Shown in pieces: positions 1 to 9,400 of a stretch of DNA of 48,630 bases. Position 1 is the stretch's first letter. The number at the start of each line of letters is the position of its first letter. Source of the stretch: an uncultured Muribaculaceae bacterium. GTDB taxonomy: Bacteria > Bacteroidota > Bacteroidia > Bacteroidales > Muribaculaceae. The stretch is from positions 1-48,630 of the forward strand of contig CAJTYC010000007.1 in assembly GCA_910584185.1 (NCBI GenBank), written 5' to 3'. The translations under genes and the position numbers were made by a program. Under the pieces are notes generated by a model. The model saw only the letters and a list, made by a program, of their open reading frames with translations, did no database searches and was not told where the DNA came from.

Positions 1-104
1 CCCCGATAAAATCAGGGATTAAACCGATGTGTCGCGGAGTTTGGGCCGTTTACACCAGCAAAAATCCGCCAACTGTACCAACGCAGGAGATGGTGATACA
101 ATAA
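1..104 (+). CDS. 3' end of an unidentified plus-strand gene (partial)
   Basis: Reading from base 3, the plus strand is open for 33 codons and ends with TAA at 102-104; the other two plus frames stop within 20 bases. The tail contains RGVWAVYTSKNPPTVPT and ends EMVIQ. The stop lies inside the left arm of a strong hairpin that also serves the convergent gene at 157-1566, which is what one expects for two converging genes. I do not recognise the protein, and only about 33 residues are visible, so the call rests on the open frame and its position. Confidence 0.4.
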   Translation, partial: PIKSGIKPMCRGVWAVYTSKNPPTVPTQEMVIQ

Positions 105-136
105 AAGTCCACCCGATGAGTGGACTTTTATTGTAT
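96..136. terminator. bidirectional intrinsic terminator between converging genes
   Basis: A perfect inverted repeat: 96-112 pairs with 120-136 (17 bp), with a 7-base loop (ccgatga). The core is aaaagtccac / gtggactttt, so the transcript ends its stem with a U run in either direction. It sits 21 bases after the stop of the minus-strand gene at 157-1566 and overlaps the stop of the partial plus-strand gene. Confidence 0.85.
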
Positions 137-156
137 TTAGTTTTTGCTAAGTTTGA

Positions 157-1566
157 TTAGCGAACGATCATCTTAGTAGTCTTGCTACCCTCTTTCTTGA
201 TCACGAGCTGACCAGCTTCGGGGTTAGCAACTTCCATACCCTGGAGGTTGAAGTAGCGAGCGGGAGCGTTCTCAGCGTCTGCGATGATACCTTCAACACC
301 TGCGAGTGCGGGGATTGTGATGGTGGCACGCATCAAGTCATCATTAATAGGATCTGTGTCATCGTCAAATAGACCGCCATAAAGCTGTGACCAAACATTA
401 CCGACTCCAAGCTCGTTGGGAACCTGAATGCGGCACTGCGGAATAGTGATTACACCATTTACCAGAGTGGGGAGTTCATCACCAAAATCCTCAGCTTCTT
501 CAATCACCTCCTCATACGAGAAGCCATCAACCATAATCTTCATGCCCTCAGCATTAGTCATGTTGAAATAAGCACCTTCGGGTGCACCATTGATAATGTT
601 GGCGAACTGCATAGCTGCATTTGTGAAAGGCACTACGAGTACAACTTCAGGATTGGTAATATCGAACTGAATGAAACCTGAATTAGCGGGAAGGCCAAGT
701 TCAGCGAAGAAGCCTGAGCTATAAGGATCTACGAGAAGTATGCGGTTAGGATTCTTTTTGTTCTGCTGGCACTTCACTTCATATTCAGGAATTTCTCCAT
801 TAAAGATGGGCTGCATCCAACCATCTTTGAACTTGGCATTGCCAAGGTCTTTCCACTCAGAAGCGTTGTAAACGAATTGTTCGTTAGCCTCACCCCAAGA
901 AGAAGGAACATCGCCAAAGAAGCACATTTCAGCAAACATGTATCCACGTTCTTGATCAACAATTGACGGAAGAGAAATCCACATAGCCACATTAGTCTCA
1001 GAGCTGAAACCACCTACACCCCATTGATAAGTCTCACCTGTAGAATTCATTGTAAGCTTAACACCTTCAGGAGTATATTTAAGCACGACATCACCCTCCT
1101 GACGAATCCTCTTGTTAGGGTCAGCTGGACTCGGCACGTAATTCCAACAGTAGAGACGGAAATGTTCACCGCCTTGAGCAGTATAAAAAAGATCCTGAGA
1201 TTTAATTGTAATAGTCTTATTGGTGCTATCGTAGGTACCTATAACAGGAGAAAGATCCATGAAACCTGAAATGATTGCTTTTGTACCCTGAAGTTCCACT
1301 TCTACAGATTCAGTCACCCATTCTTCGACAACCTGGCCATCGTTTGTTTGATATGCTGTATAATATGTCCATGAATACATATTAACACCCTGCTGCAGGC
1401 CTTCTGCCACAGCCTTGCGCATACCGTTACCCTCTTCGTCAGCCACTGCGAACTGAGGAGTGGACTGCAACGCCTGTTTCACATCACCCTTGTACTGGAG
1501 ATTTGCAGCAGCGGTGGAGGCTCCAAATACCATGGCAACGGCCGCTGCAACGTAAATTTTCTTCAT
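157..1566 (-). CDS. secreted protein of unknown function with a T9SS-like C-terminal tail
   Basis: The protein has 469 aa. It begins with a signal peptide (MKKIYVAAAVAMVFGASTAAA), so it leaves the cytoplasm. The middle has a module around WKDLGNAKFKDGW followed by YEVKCQQNKKNPNR and LLVDPY, of a kind I associate with many Bacteroidales exported proteins of unknown role. The last 35 residues (RYFNLQGMEVANPEAGQL, then a Lys-rich strand ending KMIVR) match the tail of the C10 protease upstream (YYNLQGVRVDNPVKGQL). Such tails resemble the T9SS sorting domain, so export by the T9SS encoded 10 kb away is likely but inferred. It has its own promoter (1735-1765) and a leader of about 160 bases with a stable hairpin. 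No enzymatic motif was seen. Confidence 0.85.
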   Translation of the reverse strand: MKKIYVAAAVAMVFGASTAAANLQYKGDVKQALQSTPQFAVADEEGNGMRKAVAEGLQQGVNMYSWTYYTAYQTNDGQVVEEWVTESVEVELQGTKAIISGFMDLSPVIGTYDSTNKTITIKSQDLFYTAQGGEHFRLYCWNYVPSPADPNKRIRQEGDVVLKYTPEGVKLTMNSTGETYQWGVGGFSSETNVAMWISLPSIVDQERGYMFAEMCFFGDVPSSWGEANEQFVYNASEWKDLGNAKFKDGWMQPIFNGEIPEYEVKCQQNKKNPNRILLVDPYSSGFFAELGLPANSGFIQFDITNPEVVLVVPFTNAAMQFANIINGAPEGAYFNMTNAEGMKIMVDGFSYEEVIEEAEDFGDELPTLVNGVITIPQCRIQVPNELGVGNVWSQLYGGLFDDDTDPINDDLMRATITIPALAGVEGIIADAENAPARYFNLQGMEVANPEAGQLVIKKEGSKTTKMIVR

Positions 1567-1688
1567 ACTTAGAATTTTTAGTTAATATTATTGATTGATT
1601 TGTAATAATTATCTCTATGACGTGTAATTAACCTGTCATCTGAATGCACGTACGGTATTTACATACCACGTTAACATTTTTCTTCTTC

Positions 1689-1720
1689 AGAAGTGTGATG
1701 TTATGCTACATCACACTTCT
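1689..1720 (-). promoter_or_regulatory. 12-bp perfect hairpin in the 5' leader of the 157-1566 gene
   Basis: agaagtgtgatg (1689-1700) is the exact reverse complement of catcacacttct (1709-1720), with an 8-base loop. It lies about 9 bases after the predicted start of transcription (near 1730) of the minus-strand gene at 157-1566. No U run follows it on either strand, so it does not look like a terminator of the C10 gene upstream. A role in mRNA stability or as a regulator site is possible. Confidence 0.6.
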
Positions 1721-1734
1721 TTAACACATGATTA

Positions 1735-1765
1735 CAAAATTAATAAAAAAAACTAATTCTGCAAA
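1735..1765 (-). promoter_or_regulatory. Bacteroidetes-type promoter for the 157-1566 gene
   Basis: On the minus strand, TTTG (1765-1762) is followed after exactly 19 bases by TAATTTTG (1742-1735), a full match to TTTG-N19-21-TAnnTTTG. The expected transcript start is near 1730, giving a leader of about 160 bases. Confidence 0.7.
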
Positions 1766-1840
1766 CTTATTTCAATCTTTTTAAATATTTTTTATTCTGA
1801 CTTGATATCCAGACTTATTACTCAGCACTCGGTCAGATTA

Positions 1841-4297
1841 TCAAAATACGACCTTCTCGGCAACGGCACCTTTACGGCGCACAAGAAGCTGACCTTTCAC
1901 CGGATTATCCACACGTACACCTTGCAGATTGTAATACACAGCTTCTTCGCCGGCGGCATCAACCTCGAGGTCATCTACCCCGGAGAGGTCAAACGCGAAA
2001 TAAATAGTGCCGATACCAGTAGTCTTGCCGGAAACTACATAACCTGCGTTAACGCGATATACGGTAGTAAGGTCTTTATGTGACATATCAACAGTGACTG
2101 CCGCTTCTGCCGAATGCCCGGCCCCGATATAGGGTTTGTTTTCATATATGGGGTCAGGATTGGTTACGAACTTGTTGGTATTGACATCATATGCGGCAAG
2201 CACCAATTTCACATTATAATCAAGATAGCCGGACTCTACAAGATATTTCATAAAGACATCAACATCTGTGGTACCACTCACCACATATGTATCCTTGAAA
2301 GTACGCGTACCTACGGTAACATCTTTTTGCGATGCACCTTTGACTTCAAAACTCTCCACGCTCACCTTAAGCGCACCGGAGACACTGGTCATCTCATAGT
2401 CGCCATAGGTGCCGATAAGCTTTCCGGATATCATATCCATGAATCCTAAAGTATAAGTTCCGACACCGGTGTTTTGACCTACTGCATAGAACTTGAGCTT
2501 CATCTCCTTAGTCATGGACTGACCTGCATCTACCGTGACCAGCATATAATCACACTGATATTGCACGGCATTATCGCGGATGAGCACAGGTATGTAGCTG
2601 AGCGTTACCTGAGAGTCATTATCATTTTTAAATGTGCATTTCAAGAAAGCGTCACGACCCACATAGAGGGGAGACATAAACTCGCAGTTTTCAACCTTTA
2701 TCACAGGTTGTTTGACATTGCTTACAGTGTACTTACCTCCCGACACATTGACCATGCAATAATTCTCATATCCCCAAAGTGCGAATACAGGGAGCCATGG
2801 TGCATTTTCGACGTTATTCTGACGGCACACGAGAGTTACCTTGTAATCACCGTCGGCCAAGCCTTCCGGCATACGGAATGAAGCGGAATAATCAGTTAAT
2901 ATCGAATATGCTCCAAGCACTATACTTTCAATTTCCGTGCCGCTGAAATTGGAGACCAACTTGCCCTGAACCTGCTTTACAGGTGAAGCGGGAGCATTTA
3001 CCGAAGCAAAAGAGACACCCACCGACACATTGATCGGTTTGAATGAACCGTTACCCCAGCCGGTGAACACATTTCCGCTACCTATATTATACTCTCCACC
3101 TATGACACTTACCACCAAATCATTGCCCGAAAGTTTAGCATCAACTGTACCACTGATTTTCAGACGGTCATAATTCACAGGAGAATTTTCAACAGGCTTG
3201 CGCATGCCGAGCACAGCTCCCTGGCTGTAGTTGAAACCACCCTCGCCTGCACCGCCTATACCCTGAGAGCCGGGAAGAAGAGAATCGAGCACATAGTATC
3301 CGTCAGACATGCCACCCCATCCCCAATTGAAATGGAAATAGCCGTTGCCGTCATAACCGTCGCATATAAACGAGTGTCCACCCTCGATGGCGGACCCGTC
3401 ATAAATGACCGGACCTATATTCTTGATGTTGTCATAAATCATGCGGGTCCATTCATCAGAGCTGTAGAGTGAACGCTCAGTATAATATGTGCCCTTGTCA
3501 TAACCGAAATAATCAATAAGGGCCAAGGGGATTCTCCAACTTTGGGCACCTGAGACATCAGCACCATAACCCATCTGGACAGCATAACCGGCAGCCTTCA
3601 TCAACTTTGACACTGCACCTGCCTGATCATCTGTATAATCTCCTCTGCTATAATTATCGAGCATCAAATCCCATTTGAACTTAGTGCGAGAGAAGTCCAT
3701 GGTCCTCTTAACCAAGGATTTCTGATCAACATAAGAGATAGAGCCTGTGCCAACCTCAGGATAATTGAAATACTTCATGGCCTGAGCAATAGATGTAGCC
3801 ACACAACCTGTGGGGGCCTTTACACCCTTCACATTCGGGCAATCATCATTATAGGGGGCATCCTGATTCCACACAGTCTTGCAGAGAGGCTGCACAGCCT
3901 CCATTCCCGACAAAGCCTTGACGTTAGCCTCTTGGCGGCCTAATGCCTGAAGGGTCCTTGCCTTACGGGAACATTCGCCGATCCACCACTCCATAGCCGG
4001 TGGCAGATTGTCAACATCGATATTGCCGCTATCAGAATATCCAATCACAGGAGCTATCGCATCATCAGCACTCAATATGGTGAAACCTTTGGAATTGGAA
4101 GGGACAAATATATATGCAGCAGCAACATCGTTGGCTGTATAAAGAGTCCTGGACAAAACAAGGTCATGCATTGCCCTTGCTTTGGAGGGACCGTCGGAAT
4201 GCAATCTTCCCAATGCTGCCTCGGGCGATATAGGAGCTGCCGATGCAACTCCGGTGACTGCTGCCACCGTAAGTGTTAACAATAATTTTTTCATCAT
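1841..4297 (-). CDS. secreted C10 family cysteine protease (streptopain-like) with T9SS-like tail
   Basis: The reading frame extends upstream to 4348, but the signal peptide starts at MMKKLLLTLTVAAVTG, so ATG at 4297 (or 4294) is chosen; 818 aa. The N-terminal 130 residues look like the Spi-type inhibitory prodomain. The catalytic Cys is in PTGCVATSIAQAMKYF (Cys165), and the catalytic His is in GGHSFICDGYDGNGYFHFNWGWGG (His308), the hallmark block of peptidase C10. About 450 residues of beta-rich sequence follow, then the tail YYNLQGVRVDNPVKGQL. The family contains streptopain and periodontain/PrtT of oral bacteria, secreted endopeptidases made as inactive precursors. It lies downstream of a SusCD pair but has its own promoter after the susD terminator. 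Supply of peptides to that transporter is an inference. Confidence 0.93.
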   Translation of the reverse strand: MMKKLLLTLTVAAVTGVASAAPISPEAALGRLHSDGPSKARAMHDLVLSRTLYTANDVAAAYIFVPSNSKGFTILSADDAIAPVIGYSDSGNIDVDNLPPAMEWWIGECSRKARTLQALGRQEANVKALSGMEAVQPLCKTVWNQDAPYNDDCPNVKGVKAPTGCVATSIAQAMKYFNYPEVGTGSISYVDQKSLVKRTMDFSRTKFKWDLMLDNYSRGDYTDDQAGAVSKLMKAAGYAVQMGYGADVSGAQSWRIPLALIDYFGYDKGTYYTERSLYSSDEWTRMIYDNIKNIGPVIYDGSAIEGGHSFICDGYDGNGYFHFNWGWGGMSDGYYVLDSLLPGSQGIGGAGEGGFNYSQGAVLGMRKPVENSPVNYDRLKISGTVDAKLSGNDLVVSVIGGEYNIGSGNVFTGWGNGSFKPINVSVGVSFASVNAPASPVKQVQGKLVSNFSGTEIESIVLGAYSILTDYSASFRMPEGLADGDYKVTLVCRQNNVENAPWLPVFALWGYENYCMVNVSGGKYTVSNVKQPVIKVENCEFMSPLYVGRDAFLKCTFKNDNDSQVTLSYIPVLIRDNAVQYQCDYMLVTVDAGQSMTKEMKLKFYAVGQNTGVGTYTLGFMDMISGKLIGTYGDYEMTSVSGALKVSVESFEVKGASQKDVTVGTRTFKDTYVVSGTTDVDVFMKYLVESGYLDYNVKLVLAAYDVNTNKFVTNPDPIYENKPYIGAGHSAEAAVTVDMSHKDLTTVYRVNAGYVVSGKTTGIGTIYFAFDLSGVDDLEVDAAGEEAVYYNLQGVRVDNPVKGQLLVRRKGAVAEKVVF

Positions 4298-4394
4298 ATG
4301 TACTGATTTGTATCTGTTAGATTGATTGTTAGATTGATACTGTGCCATGCGGATAATACATAAAAATCAACTGACACTTTGAATTGTATATTCG

Positions 4395-4426
4395 CAAAGT
4401 AATAAAAAATATCTTATATATGCAAA
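4395..4426 (-). promoter_or_regulatory. promoter for the C10 protease
   Basis: On the minus strand, TTTG (4426-4423) is followed after 20 bases by TTACTTTG (4402-4395), one mismatch from TAnnTTTG. The predicted start is near 4390, about 90 bases before the ATG. The -33 box lies in the U tract of the susD terminator, so the two signals share bases. Confidence 0.55.
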
Positions 4427-4454
4427 AAAATCCCGCAAAAAAATTGCGGGATTT
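4424..4454 (-). terminator. intrinsic terminator of the susCD operon
   Basis: On the minus strand an 11-bp stem (4454-4444 with 4438-4428) contains tcccgcaa/ttgcggga around a loop of five T, and is followed by seven T (4430-4424). The right arm sequence is repeated: ttgcgggattta occurs at 4444-4455 and again at 4457-4468, so an alternative stem is possible. Confidence 0.85.
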
Positions 4455-4489
4455 ATTTGCGGGATTTATTTACATTTTATCCTGATTAT

Positions 4490-4528
4490 CTTATAGGATG
4501 ATTGCCCCTTTCGGACAATGCCTATAAG
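4490..4528 (-). promoter_or_regulatory. long hairpin with GAAA loop in the susD 3' untranslated region
   Basis: On the minus strand an outer 8-bp stem (cttatagg, 4528-4521, with cctataag, 4497-4490) encloses an inner stem attgtcc-GAAA-ggggcaat. It begins 13 bases after the susD stop and lies before the U-tailed terminator. There is no U run, so it may protect the mRNA 3' end or bind a factor. The role is unknown. Confidence 0.5.
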
Positions 4529-4540
4529 CAGGTACTGAAT

Positions 4541-6382
4541 TTAATCATTAGAGATAACCTTCAACTTACCGAGGTCTATAGCATCGTTGTAACGATACTC
4601 ATACGCCGGAATAGTGAACCTCCAACCGTTGCAGTACTTGGTAGATGAAAGCTTGCGCATACCAGCTTCGTCATATCCGGACCATTCAGACTTGGGAACA
4701 TTACCTGAAGTAACATCATTTGCAACCCAGACGCGACGTGTACGCTCTATATTCCAACGCTTGATGTCGGTAAAGTTGAAGCCTTCGCCCCAGAGTTCAA
4801 TACGGCGAGCTGTACGGATCTCATCCAAGAGCTGATCGCCACTCTTGTTGCATGAATAGTTCGGGATTCTCTTAGACTGCACAGCCGAGAGAGCGGTAAT
4901 TGCTTTACCGGGTTCATTCAGATGGTAATAAGCCTCAGCTTCGGTAAGTGCCATCTCTGATGCACGCATCCAGGGGAACTCCATATTGCCATAAGGCTGG
5001 ATTGACCAGAACTTGCACTGCGCACCAAACTGCACGGGGAACGGCTCAACAAAGTGGTCGCCACCTTCGGGAAGTTTGAAACGTACGTCACGCTTGTTAT
5101 TGTTAGATTTCTGCTTAATGGTGCAAAGGTTATACAGGCCACTCTTGTTTGCAATGAGATTTCTATCACCGGTGAAGACATTCAAGTAATAGTCATTGAG
5201 CCAATATGCCACAACATTAAGCATACCAAAACCCTGCTTGTCTTTCTTATTGTAAATATTGGTCGAAGACATGTTGAGGAAGTTGAGCTCGTTGACCATT
5301 TTCGGATTCCAGAAATCAGACTCTTTGATCTTGCCTGGGTTCTGTGAACTCCTTATAGCCTTGAGTTTGTCAGGCATCCAGAAGAAAGCGCGACGCTTGT
5401 CATTTGCATCAAGCTTGTTATAAAGATCAATATTGATAGCACCGGCACCCTGGTCCCAGTTTTCAACATAACCGCCGTTGCAGGAATAGAGAGAACCCCA
5501 AGACCAGTAGTATGTGGTGACAAAGTCAGGATTCATGCTCCACATTGTCTCTGAAGTCTGAGACACATATCCATTATAGAGATCCTTATCGTCCATGATA
5601 GTGTAAGCCTTGCGGGCAGCAGCAGCCTTAACGGCGGCAGTGCGCCAGTCATGCTTGATGAGAGCCGCACGAGCCCAGATGCCATTTGCAACATCTGCAT
5701 TGGCTTCCCACATGTTGCTTCTCTGCATGCCGCATGCCTCATAAAGCTTCACGGCGTTGTCGCAATCCTCATAGATTACCTTGAACACTTCGTTCATAGT
5801 GACAAGGGGAGTAGGATCAGTGCCCGGCTCCGTGCGGAGCACGATACAATAAGCCTCACCGTTGTCAGAATCTTCCCAACGCTGGCCGAAGAACTGCAGC
5901 AGTTTTGTATAACCGTGGGCACGCATTGTATAAGCCTGAGCCTTGTAGAAAAGCAGCTCGCTGTCTACATTCTCATGCGAGTCACCTGTGCCGGGAATAG
6001 CCTTGATAAGATAGTTGGCCTGATTGATGATATTGTAATAATACATCCAGGGATACAACACCACGTAACCATTCTCAAGATTGATCGATGTCCAATAATT
6101 GGGGAGGAATGCCGAATTATAGTCCATGCCGCAGAGTTCACCGCAGAACATATTTATTGAAGCCTCACCGACGTTGGTATTATTCATCGAGAGTCTGGAA
6201 TACTGAGTATTCATGGCCTCATACATGCCGTCCACAAGGCCTTTGGCAACCGACGGATCACCAAGAGAAGTGTCAGACACGTCAGTTTTGGGTGCCACGT
6301 CCAGATAATCGCTCGAGCACCCGGTAAGCAAGCCGGCTGTAGCCAATGCGATTCCTGCAATATATATTGATTTAATTTTCAT
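4541..6382 (-). CDS. SusD/RagB family nutrient-binding outer-membrane lipoprotein
   Basis: The protein has 613 aa. It starts MKIKSIYIAGIALATAGLLTGCSSDYLDVAPK: a lipoprotein signal with the lipobox LTGC, followed by the SSDYLDxxP start typical of SusD homologues. The N-terminal half has the TPR-like helices of the family (YLIKAIPG, FYKAQAYTMRAHGYTKLLQFFG), and the C-terminal part has SEMALTEAEAYYHLNEPGKAI and RRIELWGEGFNFTDIKRWN, both family hallmarks. SusD proteins sit as a lid on the SusC barrel and capture substrate at the cell surface. The gene follows susC by 32 bases, in the same operon, and is followed by a strong terminator. The substrate cannot be read from the sequence; no glycosidase is adjacent, and the nearest enzyme gene is a C10 protease. 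Confidence 0.95.
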   Translation of the reverse strand: MKIKSIYIAGIALATAGLLTGCSSDYLDVAPKTDVSDTSLGDPSVAKGLVDGMYEAMNTQYSRLSMNNTNVGEASINMFCGELCGMDYNSAFLPNYWTSINLENGYVVLYPWMYYYNIINQANYLIKAIPGTGDSHENVDSELLFYKAQAYTMRAHGYTKLLQFFGQRWEDSDNGEAYCIVLRTEPGTDPTPLVTMNEVFKVIYEDCDNAVKLYEACGMQRSNMWEANADVANGIWARAALIKHDWRTAAVKAAAARKAYTIMDDKDLYNGYVSQTSETMWSMNPDFVTTYYWSWGSLYSCNGGYVENWDQGAGAINIDLYNKLDANDKRRAFFWMPDKLKAIRSSQNPGKIKESDFWNPKMVNELNFLNMSSTNIYNKKDKQGFGMLNVVAYWLNDYYLNVFTGDRNLIANKSGLYNLCTIKQKSNNNKRDVRFKLPEGGDHFVEPFPVQFGAQCKFWSIQPYGNMEFPWMRASEMALTEAEAYYHLNEPGKAITALSAVQSKRIPNYSCNKSGDQLLDEIRTARRIELWGEGFNFTDIKRWNIERTRRVWVANDVTSGNVPKSEWSGYDEAGMRKLSSTKYCNGWRFTIPAYEYRYNDAIDLGKLKVISND

Positions 6383-6414
6383 TTGAATACGCTATTAAAT
6401 ATATAACCATTTGA

Positions 6415-9400
6415 TTAGAATCTCACGCCGAGCTGGAAGGTATAGGTTCTTGCCGGCTGATAGTAAGCGCCTGTGCTACCCACTGTGCCACCTGCAGTTG
6501 ACATAGAGTTGAGGCCTTTGCGGCGAGTTGCGATGAATACATTCTCCATCTGGAAGCCTACGTTGATATTCTGAAGCTTGAGAGCGTTCACCCACTTGCG
6601 GGGAAGATCATACGAGAGACTGAGATTCTTGAGTGAGAGGTAGTCTGCACCAATCAGATACTGTGAACTTTCCTGAGTGCTGTAGCCGCCATTCTCACCG
6701 TTGATCTGAGGAATGCCGTTCTTGTCGATACGGTTGGGGCTGTCGGCTGTCATGCCTTCGGGAGCCTGCTTCCAACCTTTGAGCACATCCTTATGAAGTG
6801 CGCCCGCACCCTGCTTTGAGAATGACATGAGGCTCTGGTAGTTGTTGTCCATAACCTTGCCACCGAGGCTGTAAGTGAAGAGCATACCGAAACGTAGACC
6901 CTTCCAGCTGACATTTGAACCGAACGAACCGAATACAACCGGCAGAGCGGAACCCATGAGCTTGCGACCTGCATGAACTGTGTCGTAAGTATAAGGCACG
7001 CCATCGATTTCCACATATGCGTTAGCATTCTTGGCAGCAGCAACTTTCTGATTCCACAGAGCCTGGTTATACTCCTTCTTACCGTTTTCATTATAGCTGT
7101 AGAAGTCGGGAGAGTTCGGGTTCATGTAGTAAAGTGAACGACCTGTAAGCTGGTCAACACCTGCCCATTCGTAGGTATATTTCTCATAACGGCTCTTACC
7201 GATGAAATAGCCCTGGTTCGGGAGATCACGTCCATTAGGAAGCTTCTTGATCTTATTGGTAATGAACGAAGCATCGATATTGAAATCCCAAGTCACATTC
7301 TGGTTGCGGATGATATCCACGCCAAACTGGAGCTCCCAACCGTAGTTCTGCATCTCACCGATATTGGTAAGGATGGATGGAAGTGCACCACCATTGTTGG
7401 TAGTACCACCTGAGAATGGTTTGGTGAGACTGTAGATAAGGTCAGCATTTCTCTTGTCGAAGAAACCTACAGAGAAGTTGAAACGGTCATTGAACAACGA
7501 ACCTTCGAGAGCGAGGTCAAGGGTGTTGGTTGACTCCCATTTCAAGTCAGGAGCAGCGAGCTGGTCGAGCTGAAGCACACCTGTAGAACCGAATGAGAAA
7601 AGAGTCAAATAGTTGTAATATGAGCAAGCCTGGTTGTTACCTGTGGTACCGTAAGCTGCACGCAGTTTCAAGTAGTTGAGCCAATCAAGGTTGTGCATAA
7701 ATTTCTCCTTAGAGATAATCCAGCTTGCACCTACCGACCAGAATGTACCCCAACGGTGGTCTTTGTGGAACTGAGAAGTACCATCACGGTTGAGCGAGAA
7801 CTCAGCAAAATATTTCTGATCGTAGTTATAGCGAACGCGACCAAGATAAGACTCAGTGTTATAACCTAAAATCTGCTCTACAAAGTTTGTGATTTCATTA
7901 AAGTTAGAGAGGTCATAGCGGTTGTCGAGTTTCTGACCTGAGAGACGGAAATAAGACTCTTCTGTCTCAACCTTGTAATTCTCATGGTGCAGCAACACGT
8001 CTATGTGGTTTGCGCCATATTCATGGCTCCAATTCAAAGACTGAGAGAAGCTATAATTGAATATTGACATGTAATCGCGGTCAAGACCACCGACATCTTT
8101 CTGCGAACCCTCCTTATTGTTGGAGTAGTCGTTGTAATCCTGCTTGCTTCTGAACATGCTACCTCTTACTGTAGCTTCGAAGCCGTAAGGAAGTATTGCA
8201 GTTCCATAAATAGAAGCATCGAGTGAGAGAGTCTTGTTGCTAATCTTATTCAGTTTTGTGCCTTGGATAAGGTTACCACCATCGTTGAGGCCACCCGTAA
8301 CGGCATAAACTTTATGGCCAAGGTCATCGAGTACAATCGAGCCATCCTCATTGTGCGCATAGATTGGACGCACGGGTGCATAGAACATCGTAAGGAACGG
8401 GTTGGTGACAGCACCCTGATTTGAAGCATTGGCCACCGAACCGGAAGAATAAGAACCGGCGAGGTTCATACCTGCGCGGAAATAGCTTACCGGATTATAG
8501 TTTGCATTGAAACGACCGGTGAAACGCTCGAAGTCGGTATTAAGCACATAACCATCCTGCTTGAGATAACCAACTGATGCGAAAGCATCGAATTTGTCGG
8601 TTGCACCTGCTGCATTGATGTTATACTCCTGACGAGTACCAGTGCGGGTGATTGCATCCCACCAGTTAAGGTCATTGTAACCGGGCAACGCACGCACGCC
8701 TGCATTCATCAAACCCTGCTCGTTGAACACTTCGTAGCTTTCAACAGGAACCCAATTACCATTTTCATCCTGATGACCGAAGATATTGCCACCTTTAAGA
8801 TAGTCATTTACGAATGTAGTTGCACGCGCCCTTGCCGCATCCTCATAAGTCATGGTGCCGTTGCTGTTGTATACGTCACCGTTGGCGAGACCTCTGAGTG
8901 ATGCCTGCATCCAGTCCTTAACGCCGAGACGGTCGTAGAGAGGAAGTGCGAGACCATAGGCACCCCAGTTCATCTGAACGTTAACGTCCACTTTGCCCTG
9001 ACCTTTTGCCTTCTTGGTAGTGATAAGCACCACACCGTTTGCACCACGGCTACCATAAAGAGCACAAGATGCAGCATCCTTAAGCACTGACATCGACTCC
9101 ACGTCTGCGGGGTTGATATCGGCGATATCACCATTGTAAACAATACCGTCGACCACGTAAAGGGGGCTCATAGCGCTGCTATTAAACGAGTTGTAACCAC
9201 GGATACGGATTGAAGGAGCAGAGCCGGGATAACCCGATGAACTATTGACGTTCACACCGGGAGCGGAACCCTCGAGAGCGCTCGTGACAGAAGTCACGGG
9301 GCGGTCTTCAATTTCCTTGGCACCCACCACTGCGACTGAACCTGTAAGAGACTCCTTATTGGCTGTACCATATGCAACGACCACGACATCATCAAGATCA

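Noticed and set aside
1689..1720. Terminator of the C10 protease gene
   Set aside because: No U run on the minus strand, and a well-formed promoter lies between it and the C10 stop.
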